From Oscillospiraceae bacterium (lineage in GTDB: Bacteria > Bacillota > Clostridia > Oscillospirales > Ruminococcaceae), in contig JAGZUF010000001.1 of the NCBI GenBank assembly GCA_018380115.1, forward strand, positions 124,001 to 188,000: 64,000 bases of DNA, given 5' to 3'. Positions 7,814-14,233 of this stretch are shown here, piece by piece. Made by a program: the position numbers and the translations under genes. A model generated the notes under the pieces. It did not search any database. It saw only the letters and a program-made list of their open reading frames with translations, and had not been told where the DNA came from. How positions within the stretch are numbered: position 1 is the first letter of the stretch; every line of letters begins with the position of its first letter.

Positions 7814-9181
7814 TCAGCACCCGGGCGCGGCGGGGGTGCGCGGCATATCCAGAAGGGCGCTGCGCCGCAGGCGGTAATATACAAGGCCCGCCGCATCCGC
7901 CAAGGCCCAGCCGATAGGCACGGCCCACCAGATACCCGTCACGCCCAGTGCGGGCACCGCGCTGAGCACATAGGCCAGCGCCACACGGGTGCCCAGCGAG
8001 ATAACGGTGAGCACCACCGACATGCCGGGCCTGCCCAGCGCGCGGTACAGTCCGTACAGCAGCGACAGGCAGCCGATACCGCAGTAAAAGGCGCCCTCAA
8101 TATGCAGATACCGCACCCCCTCGGCCAGAATGGCCGTTTCCTGCGCACTGACAAACAGCATCATCAGCGGCTCTGCCAGCACCCACACCACCGCGGAAAC
8201 AGCTGCGCAGAATGCAAATGAAACCAGCACCGCCCCCTTCACCCCTGCACGGATGCGCGCATGCCTGCCCGCGCCGTAGTTCTGCGCGATAAAGGTGGAA
8301 AAGGCGTTGCCGAAATCCTGCGCGGGGGTGTAGGCAAAAGCGTCTATCTTCACAGCGGCAGCAAAGGCCGCCATTACAGTGGGGCCAAAGCTGTTCACAA
8401 GGCCCTGTACCATCAGAATACCCAGGTTCATCACAGACTGCTGCACGCAGGTGAGGAAGGAGAAGCCGGCTATCTCCTTCATGCGGGCAAGCCGCAGGCG
8501 GCAGTGCGCGCGCTGCAGGCGCAGGCCGGGGCACCGCACCCAGGTATACAGTGCCAGCCCCAGGCCGGAGACATACTGCGAAATCACCGTGGCCTCAGCC
8601 GCACCAGCCACACCGCGCGAAAGCCCCAGCACAAACCACAGGTCCAGCGCGATGTTCAGCACGGCAGAAACCGCAAGAAACGCCAGCGGCGCCACACTGT
8701 TGCCCACTGCACGCAGAAGCGAGGCAAAGTAATTGTACACAAAGGTGGCGGCGATGCCGCAGAAGATGACCACCAGATATTCCCGCATCAGGCCCTGCAC
8801 CCCGGCGGGGACCTGCAGAAAGCGGATGATAAAATCCGTGCCCGCAAAAGCCAGAATATTCAGCACTGCGGCCACAGCCGCAATGAGCACAAAGGATGTG
8901 AACACAGCCTCCTTCAGGCCGTGTTCGTCCCGCTGGCCGAAACGGATGGAAAACACTGCCCCGCTGCCCATGCAAAGGCCCAGCAGGATGGACGTGAGGA
9001 ACGTCATCAGCGTGAACGAGGAGCCCACGGCCGCCAGCGCGTCCGGCCCCAGAAAGCGGCCCACAATCAGCGTGTCCGCCACGTTATAGCACTGCTGCAG
9101 CAGGTTGCCCAGTATCATGGGTACCGCAAAGCGCAGCATGGTTTTCATCACAGGCCCCTGTGTCAGGTCGCCCTGGCGCAT
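7814..9181 (-). CDS. MATE family efflux transporter
   Basis: A 455-residue, 12-helix antiporter of the MATE (NorM/DinF) superfamily, expected to export cationic drugs or metabolites using the Na+ or H+ gradient. The N-terminus has the standard Firmicute MATE pattern: GPVMKTMLRFAVPMILGN, QQCYNVADTLIVGRFLG and ALAAVGSSF. The start at 9181 has only a weak ribosome binding site but matches the family start exactly. It is transcribed divergently from an Lrp-type regulator gene 141 nt away, and its promoter is a perfect TTGACA-17-TATAAT. The regulator may control it (inference). Confidence 0.95.
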   Translation of the reverse strand: MRQGDLTQGPVMKTMLRFAVPMILGNLLQQCYNVADTLIVGRFLGPDALAAVGSSFTLMTFLTSILLGLCMGSGAVFSIRFGQRDEHGLKEAVFTSFVLIAAVAAVLNILAFAGTDFIIRFLQVPAGVQGLMREYLVVIFCGIAATFVYNYFASLLRAVGNSVAPLAFLAVSAVLNIALDLWFVLGLSRGVAGAAEATVISQYVSGLGLALYTWVRCPGLRLQRAHCRLRLARMKEIAGFSFLTCVQQSVMNLGILMVQGLVNSFGPTVMAAFAAAVKIDAFAYTPAQDFGNAFSTFIAQNYGAGRHARIRAGVKGAVLVSFAFCAAVSAVVWVLAEPLMMLFVSAQETAILAEGVRYLHIEGAFYCGIGCLSLLYGLYRALGRPGMSVVLTVISLGTRVALAYVLSAVPALGVTGIWWAVPIGWALADAAGLVYYRLRRSALLDMPRTPAAPGC

Positions 9182-9231
9182 GGTGTCGCACCCGCTTTCT
9201 AAACGAAAATTTTAACTTACGTTTCGAAAAT

Positions 9232-9260
9232 ATTATACCGTTACATTTTCTGCATGTCAA
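9232..9260 (-). promoter_or_regulatory. Consensus promoter of the MATE gene
   Basis: On the minus strand TTGACA (9255-9260), a 17-bp spacer and TATAAT (9232-9237). An inverted repeat CGAAA...TTTCG at about 9204-9226 lies just downstream of the -10 element and could be an operator. Confidence 0.8.
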
Positions 9261-9267
9261 ACCATAA

Positions 9268-9296
9268 TTGCCTTTTGAAAGAAAAAACGGTATAAT
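9268..9296 (+). promoter_or_regulatory. Promoter of the Lrp-type regulator gene
   Basis: TTGCCT (9268-9273), a 17-bp spacer and TATAAT (9291-9296), followed 26 nt later by the ATG with AAAGGAGG. It is back to back with the MATE promoter, only 7 bp apart at the -35 ends. Confidence 0.75.
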
Positions 9297-9322
9297 GGGC
9301 CCAAAGAAAAGGAGGCAGGGCC

Positions 9323-9781
9323 ATGTTTCTGGAAGGGCTGGATGAGCTGGATCAGAAAATCGTGCAGCTTCTGATTGAGAATGCGCGCATGTCATATTCA
9401 GAGCTTGGGCAGAAAACCGGCGTTTCGCGCGTGGCGGCAAAGCTGCGCGTACAGGCGCTGGAGCAGCGCGGCGTGATAGAGCAGTACACCGCCATCGTGA
9501 ACCCGCAGAAGCTGAGCGGCGCCGTATCGTGCTATTTTGAGCTGGAAACCGCTCCCGGCATGCTGGCAGAGGTGGCCGAGGCCCTGCGCGCCAACGACAC
9601 CGTTACCCAGATATACCGCGTCACGGGCCGCAACAAGCTGCATGTGCATGCCGTGGCGGCCGGCCCGGAAGAGATGGAGGCGCTGATGCGCGACGTGATA
9701 GACAGGCTTCCGGGCGTGACAGCCTGCTGCTGCAACACCATCCTTTCGCGCATCAAGGACGTGAAGGGCCTGCGGCTGTGA
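9323..9781 (+). CDS. Lrp/AsnC family transcriptional regulator
   Basis: A 152-residue cytoplasmic regulator. Residues 5-60 form the AsnC-type winged helix (LDELDQKIVQLLIENARMSY, then GVSRVAAKLRVQALEQRGVI). Residues 70-145 form the RAM ligand-binding and oligomerisation domain (YFELETAPG..., VTQIYRVTGRNKLHVHAV, GVTACCCNTILS). Length is normal for the family. It faces away from the MATE exporter across a shared 141-bp promoter region, so regulation of that gene and of itself is likely. The amino acid or other effector cannot be predicted. Confidence 0.95.
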   Translation: MFLEGLDELDQKIVQLLIENARMSYSELGQKTGVSRVAAKLRVQALEQRGVIEQYTAIVNPQKLSGAVSCYFELETAPGMLAEVAEALRANDTVTQIYRVTGRNKLHVHAVAAGPEEMEALMRDVIDRLPGVTACCCNTILSRIKDVKGLRL

Positions 9782-9797
9782 CACGCCCTCCCTTCTG

Positions 9798-10030
9798 CAG
9801 TCAGGCCCCCGGCAAAGCCTGGGGCTTGCGTAAACCCGGGAAGGGCATACTGCTGGCAAGCCTCTCAAGAGGCGCTGAATACTCTGTCTTTTGCATCACC
9901 TGCCCTGCCTCCCGTAAACGGGCTTCTTCCCGCTGCATGCCGCATCTTTTTGGAATGGTATTGAATACCATTCCACTTCGCTCGAAACTGACAGCGAAAG
10001 CCTTTTTACCCTCCCCGGCACAGCCGCGGG
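9798..10030 (+). repeat. Clear copy of the long hairpin-rich intergenic repeat
   Basis: Begins CAGTCAGGCCCCCGGCAAAG and ends with CCTCCCCGGCACAGCCGCGGG. It contains a string of small hairpins: CCCCGGC/GCCTGGGG, CCTCT-CA-AGAGG, CCCG-TAAA-CGGG, GGAATGGTATT-GA-AATACCATTCC-like, and CCCCGGC-ACA-GCCGCGGG. The same order of words occurs at 40690-40928 (+), 37873-38101 (-) and 38476-38710 (-). Here it fills the gap between the Lrp-type and CotF-type genes. Confidence 0.85.
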
Positions 10031-10154
10031 TTGCGTTTCGCCAAAGCCAAAAAAGCAGGCAAAGGCGGCGCCGCATAAAAATTGCACCGCCTGTTACATA
10101 ATACGGCCCGGCGGGTGGAATACTTCCACCAAAACCTGAAAGGAAGTGTGTGCC

Positions 10155-10616
10155 ATGGCATTCACCAAAAAAGAACAAAGCCTTTTGAAGGATATTCAGA
10201 ACGAAGAAAAGCTGTGCGCTGAAAAATACCACCGCGCAGCAGAAAACGCCCACGATGCAAAGCTGAAGCACATTTTTGAAAAGATAGAACAGGCAGAGCA
10301 GAACCACTACGACACTGTGACGCAGATGCTGAACGGCACGGTGCCCTCGCTGCCCGGCCAGAATAAAATGCCCGCGCGCAGCAGGGCCGCGAAAGATTTG
10401 AAATCCTCCGCAAGCCGCGCGGAAAAGCAGCAGGACGCCTACCTTCTGGCAGACCTGCTGGCCACGGAAAAGTACGTGGCAGGTGTGTATAACACCTCGG
10501 TGTTTGAATTTTCAGACGCAAAGGCCCGCGGCGTGCTGATGAATATTCAGCAGCAGGAGCAGCAACACGGCAAAGAGATTGCCGAATATATGCAGGCGAA
10601 CAATATGTACTGTTGA
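10155..10616 (+). CDS. CotF-type spore coat / ferritin-like protein
   Basis: A 153-residue helical protein. Its C-terminal half matches the coat F domain: LLADLLATEKYVAGVYNTSV, EFSDAKARGVL and IQQQEQQHGKEIAEYM. The N-terminal half has a matching helix pair (LLKDIQNEEKLCAEKYHRAA and IEQAEQNHYDTV), so the whole resembles a four-helix ferritin-like bundle. In spore formers such proteins are coat or sporulation-associated components; a metal-binding role is not shown. The start at 10155 follows AAGGAAG by 8 nt, rather than an upstream in-frame start at 10146. It is a single gene ended by a strong terminator. Confidence 0.85.
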   Translation: MAFTKKEQSLLKDIQNEEKLCAEKYHRAAENAHDAKLKHIFEKIEQAEQNHYDTVTQMLNGTVPSLPGQNKMPARSRAAKDLKSSASRAEKQQDAYLLADLLATEKYVAGVYNTSVFEFSDAKARGVLMNIQQQEQQHGKEIAEYMQANNMYC

Positions 10617-10631
10617 TCGCGCCTGCCGCAT

Positions 10632-10679
10632 AAAAGCCCCCGCAGCAGCCTTCCGGCCTGCCGGGGGCTTCTCTTTTTA
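10632..10679 (+). terminator. Terminator after the CotF-type gene
   Basis: A GCCCCCG/CGGGGGC stem with a GC-rich interior is followed by TTCTCTTTTTAT. Downstream, 10680-10925 shows no gene; the base composition turns AT-rich from about 10780, marking the left edge of a small insert. Confidence 0.8.
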
Positions 10680-10926
10680 TCCCGGCCTGCTTTTGCAGCC
10701 CCGGCCATGAAACACCACGGATGGATATACAGGCACGCGCATTGCAGGGCGCGCCCTGGCGGCAATGCTCTTCCTGTCCATTGATGTTAATGAAAGTTAA
10801 TCAAACTTGATATTAAAAATCCGATTATCCGCATAAATACAGCCTTTAAGGACTGTTCATCAACTAAAAAAACAATTATTTTACCACGAATTTACCATGA
10901 TTGAATGAGCCTTGATATGACAATAA

Positions 10927-10970
10927 AAGAGAGAGGGAGATTGCACCAACTGTGTATCTCCCTCTTATTT
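10927..10970 (-). terminator. Terminator after the GNAT gene
   Basis: An inverted repeat of GAGGGAGAT with ATCTCCCTC, with flanking A- and T-runs, lies beyond the GNAT stop at 11018 on the minus strand and ends in CTTTTATTG. Confidence 0.7.
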
Positions 10971-11017
10971 TGACTATTATTCTGGTTTCAAGATATTTTT
11001 TATAACAGATAGTGCTG

Positions 11018-11644
11018 TTATACAGCCATGTCATAAAGGTAAAATTCCATTTCTCCTTTTTGTCCTTTCATATTGACAAGATGTTTATACTGCTGTTGGC
11101 GTACCATGCCCTGATGTTCATAAAAGCCGAAATTACAGCTTGTATCGGTATAAAGGTAGAAGTCGCTGATACTCTGGCTTTTCATGTAGGCTAACAGACA
11201 GTGGAACAGCATTTTTCCAATCCCAAGCCCTCTGTATTCAGGGGCCAGGGCAAATAGAGCAATTTCGCCTTTATAGTCTTTGCTGCACTGTTTCAAGAGC
11301 TGGCTGTCCATATCATCTACACCCTTATAGAAATTCAGTATTCCCCGTCCCTCTTTTGAAATCAGCAATCCACATAATGCAGATATTTGGTGCAGGCGAT
11401 ATTTAAGCGGGCAGTGGTGCTTTTCTATGTCCTTTCCAAAAATCAGCCCCACAGGAACGCCGTCTACTTCCGCAACCCGTGTATAAGTCTGGTTTGTAAG
11501 ACAGGTCGCAAGATAAACCTTTGCCAGCTTACGGGCTGTCTTTGGCGTTGCGAACTTGTCATAGTCCCAAGTTTTCCTTATCACATCTTCCAGTGCGGGT
11601 ATATCCTGTTTCTTTAATTCTCTTAACTTTACGTTGTTTTGCAT
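11018..11644 (-). CDS. GNAT family N-acetyltransferase
   Basis: A 208-residue acetyl-CoA-dependent N-acetyltransferase. The CoA-binding motif A is ALAPEYRGLGIGKMLFHCLL, followed by a motif B-like FYLYTDTSCNFGFYEHQGM. The N-terminal half contains VAEVDGVPVGLIFGKDI. The acceptor is unknown. It lies in an AT-rich patch with a divergent MerR-type regulator. Its promoter has the 19-bp spacer typical of MerR-activated genes, so it is probably induced by that regulator, perhaps as a drug- or toxin-modifying enzyme (inference). Confidence 0.9.
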   Translation of the reverse strand: MQNNVKLRELKKQDIPALEDVIRKTWDYDKFATPKTARKLAKVYLATCLTNQTYTRVAEVDGVPVGLIFGKDIEKHHCPLKYRLHQISALCGLLISKEGRGILNFYKGVDDMDSQLLKQCSKDYKGEIALFALAPEYRGLGIGKMLFHCLLAYMKSQSISDFYLYTDTSCNFGFYEHQGMVRQQQYKHLVNMKGQKGEMEFYLYDMAV

Positions 11645-11689
11645 ATTCTGTCAAACTCCTTTTCTTTTGCTTGCCTCTGATATATACTT

Positions 11690-11720
11690 ATCGTAAACCA
11701 TTCAGTAAGTGTAATGTCAA
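11690..11720 (-). promoter_or_regulatory. MerR-type promoter (19-bp spacer) driving the GNAT gene
   Basis: On the minus strand TTGACA (11715-11720), a 19-bp spacer and TACGAT (11690-11695). An over-long spacer is the hallmark of MerR-family activation by DNA untwisting. The regulator gene starts 13 bp away in the other direction. Confidence 0.75.
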
Positions 11721-11733
11721 GGAGGAATTTTTT

Positions 11734-12546
11734 GTGAAGCGTGAAACGATACGGCTTACAACCGCACAATTCGCAAAACTGCACAATGTGAATAAACGCA
11801 CACTGCATTATTATGACTATATCGGTCTGTTTTCCCCGTGTCACAAGGGAGAGAATGGATATAGATATTATGACTATTCCCAGAGCATAGATTTTGAATA
11901 TATCCGTATGCTGAAAGAAATCAATCTAAGCATTGAGGAAATCAAAACCTTTATCCATTCCTTTGATGAACAGAGATTCCTTGATACCGTTTCTGGCAAG
12001 CAAAAGGAAATTGACATGGAAATCCGCAAGCTAAAGGCGGTCAAGTCTGTTTTGAACCAGAAAAAGGAACATCTTTTACTCTGCCAGCAAATCATCGATA
12101 TGCGTATAGAAGTAGCAGATTTGAAAGAAGAATATTTGTTGACCATTCCTTATGAATTTGAGGAAGATAACCCCATGAAAGTCTTTGAATATATACAAAG
12201 TATCTGGTCGCCCGAACAGTATCGGGCGGGTGTGGGAAGTTACCTTTCCCTAGACAGGATACAGGCAGGGCAGTTTGATAAATACGATGGCTTATATACT
12301 GTGATGGCAGAGCATGGGAAGAAAAACTGCTCTATGATAAAGCCAAAGGGAGCGTACCTGTGCGGGTACCTGAAAGGCGGGTGGGGCAGGCTTCCTGAAC
12401 TATATGAAAAGATGTTAAGCTATGCTGATGAACACAGAATTATGCTTACGGGATATTCCTTTGAGCGTGAGCTTACCGATTATACGATTGCCAGTGAAAA
12501 GGAGTACATCACGCAGGTAATGATTAAAATAGCCGAACAGTCTTGA
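11734..12546 (+). CDS. MerR-family regulator with GyrI-like effector domain
   Basis: A 270-residue transcription factor. The N-terminal MerR winged helix reads LTTAQFAKLHNVNKRTLHYY, then GYRYYDYSQ; a dimerisation coiled coil covers about residues 75-125. The C-terminal 140 residues look like a GyrI/BmrR-type ligand-binding fold (SYLSLDRIQAG, CGYLKGGWG, YTIASEKEYITQVMIKI). The GTG at 11734 is chosen because GGAGG lies 8 nt upstream; open frame further upstream is an accident, because it overlaps the divergent promoter. It should bind the 19-bp-spacer promoter upstream, and a second near-identical element at its own 3' end. Confidence 0.9.
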   Translation: MKRETIRLTTAQFAKLHNVNKRTLHYYDYIGLFSPCHKGENGYRYYDYSQSIDFEYIRMLKEINLSIEEIKTFIHSFDEQRFLDTVSGKQKEIDMEIRKLKAVKSVLNQKKEHLLLCQQIIDMRIEVADLKEEYLLTIPYEFEEDNPMKVFEYIQSIWSPEQYRAGVGSYLSLDRIQAGQFDKYDGLYTVMAEHGKKNCSMIKPKGAYLCGYLKGGWGRLPELYEKMLSYADEHRIMLTGYSFERELTDYTIASEKEYITQVMIKIAEQS

Positions 12547-12573
12547 CTTTACATTTACTGAACACCTTATAAT
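12543..12573 (+). promoter_or_regulatory. Second MerR-type promoter with no target gene
   Basis: TTGACT (12543-12548), a 19-bp spacer and TATAAT (12568-12573). Its spacer (TTACATTTACTGAACACCT) is clearly similar to that of the promoter at 11690-11720. It overlaps the MerR stop codon and points right. The only thing downstream is an AAAGGAAGTG site at about 12594 with no reading frame after it, and the base composition changes near 12615. The gene it once served seems deleted. Confidence 0.7.
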
Positions 12574-12844
12574 ATAAACCAACTTAAGATTATAAAGGAA
12601 GTGTAGGTAGTATCAGTGTACAAAGCCAGGCCCCGGGCGCCAGAACGAAGAGCCGCTCCTGTAAATAACTTTGCCGGAAAGCATGAAGACACCATCAAAT
12701 GCAATCTTGTTTCAATTCCGCTTTGAAATATAAACGCGGAAAAGGCTGCCGGCAGGCTGAAATGGCATAGACCTGTTCGGCCCTCTGTGATATCGTTATG
12801 TCAGAATACAAGGCGGAAATTTGGGAAACGAAAAAGAGGTACAT

Positions 12845-13336
12845 ATGAAAAAAGCAGGAATGGGTTTATTGGTACTGTTTTTTTGTTGCTGCCTGATGTT
12901 AACCGGCTGCGGCGCTTCTTCCAAGGGCGAACCATCTCTTGTTGTATATTCTTTTAAGGGTGAAAATGAGCAATTTTCCATCTCCAACGGCGTAATCGTC
13001 TTAACTCCAAATGAAGAAATATTTTACGGTGGAGATTTAGCCGAAAAACAGGAAGCACTATCTGATGTTGTTGAATATTCCGCCGCTTTTTATGCTGTGT
13101 CGGGCAATGAACAAAAGATTCTATTGTCCAGTGGCGCCGCGGATAAAACAGGAACCGGCCTGGATATTTCCAGCCCAATGGAAAAAATAGCGGGAGACAT
13201 TATTTCGAGGGCGCAAATAGAGGACCTGCAAAACGGATTATTCTTTGAATTGAAAACAACCGGCGTAAATGGAGAACAGCACCAATACCAGATGCAGCTC
13301 ACATTAACACAAGTGACAAAACATGATACCAACTGA
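12845..13336 (+). CDS. Small putative lipoprotein, unknown function
   Basis: A 163-residue secreted protein with a clear lipoprotein signal: MKKAGMGLLVLFFCCCLM followed by the lipobox LTGC at residues 20-23. The mature part (about 140 residues) has alternating beta-type sequence (LVVYSFKGENEQFSISNGVI) and no motif that I know. It probably sits on the outer face of the cytoplasmic membrane. The ATG at 12845 has AGAGGT upstream; an in-frame ATG at 12821 would put a charged stretch before the signal. The leader 12615-12844 contains no gene. A terminator follows directly. Confidence 0.8.
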   Translation: MKKAGMGLLVLFFCCCLMLTGCGASSKGEPSLVVYSFKGENEQFSISNGVIVLTPNEEIFYGGDLAEKQEALSDVVEYSAAFYAVSGNEQKILLSSGAADKTGTGLDISSPMEKIAGDIISRAQIEDLQNGLFFELKTTGVNGEQHQYQMQLTLTQVTKHDTN

Positions 13337-13368
13337 CCTTTTATTAGAAAACCAGGCCAAATATTTAA

Positions 13369-13399
13369 GGGCAGCCGGACAACCGGCTGCCCCTTTTCT
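13369..13399 (+). terminator. Terminator after the lipoprotein gene
   Basis: GGGCAGCCGG and its perfect complement with a 4-nt ACAA-type loop, followed by CCTTTTC. The gap 13400-13626 shows no gene or clear site. Confidence 0.85.
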
Positions 13400-13626
13400 A
13401 TGGCGGCAGGCGTGGAAAGAGCGCCCGGCCATAGCCAAACTGTGAGAAAAAGAACTGAAAAAATGGATTGCCGCAGCGGCGGCAGAGCGCTGCACGGCCC
13501 TTGATAAACGGCCCTGCGCACAGGCGGGCCGGGCGTATTCCCAATGCACAAAATGGGGTCGGGTGTTTTATGCCCCAGCCTTTTGCGCTGGCCGCCCCGC
13601 GTACGCTTTGCACAAGGCCGCACAGC

Positions 13627-14199
13627 TCAGAATTCGGGCTTCTGCTGCCAGATGCGCACATGCAGCCGCATGCGCAGGCGGCTGGCCAGAAGCTCTTCAT
13701 AAATGGCGCGCAGGGCAGCGCACACGTCGTCCACCGTCATAGAGGCAGGGCGGGCATAGCTGATAACGCGGTATGTCACGCCATATACGCGGGAGCGCAC
13801 CGGCTCCAGCACAAAGCCGTGGCGGACATAAAAGTGCATGCGGCGCAGCCGCAGCTCATCGTGGCTGCCGCCGTCCGGCACCTCTACCTCACCCATCAGC
13901 ATGGCGGGTGCCAGCTGCCGCTGCAGCAGGCACAGGAATGTGCCGCCCAGGCCCTTGCCGCGCGCGGCGGGCAGGGTAGCCAGATAATCCAAAAAGAAAA
14001 TGTTTCCGCTGTGAAAAAAGAAGGCATAGCTGTACAGCTCGCCGTCTTCATACAAGCCCCAGCCCTCATACCTGCCCGCCTGCAGCTGGCGCCGGATGCT
14101 GCGCCACGAGCGTATCTCGTCCTTTGGGAACGCCTCAGGAAACAGACGGGTATAGATATCGTACATCTCGCTTTCATCCAGTTTGTGTATCCGCTGCAT
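13627..14199 (-). CDS. GNAT family N-acetyltransferase
   Basis: A 190-residue acetyltransferase-fold protein. The acetyl-CoA loop is LATLPAARGKGLGGTFLCLL; the flanking pieces FFHSGNIFFLDYL and MHFYVRHGFVLEP match motifs D and B of the family. The acceptor is unknown. The start at 14199 follows AAGGAGGAG by 6 nt; the in-frame ATG at 14244 would overlap the penicillin-binding protein gene. It begins 34 nt after that gene on the same strand and is probably its operon partner, though a role in wall metabolism is only suggested by position. Confidence 0.85.
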   Translation of the reverse strand: MQRIHKLDESEMYDIYTRLFPEAFPKDEIRSWRSIRRQLQAGRYEGWGLYEDGELYSYAFFFHSGNIFFLDYLATLPAARGKGLGGTFLCLLQRQLAPAMLMGEVEVPDGGSHDELRLRRMHFYVRHGFVLEPVRSRVYGVTYRVISYARPASMTVDDVCAALRAIYEELLASRLRMRLHVRIWQQKPEF

Positions 14200-14233
14200 G
14201 GGTATCTCCTCCTTCTTCATGCAGAATAGCCAT

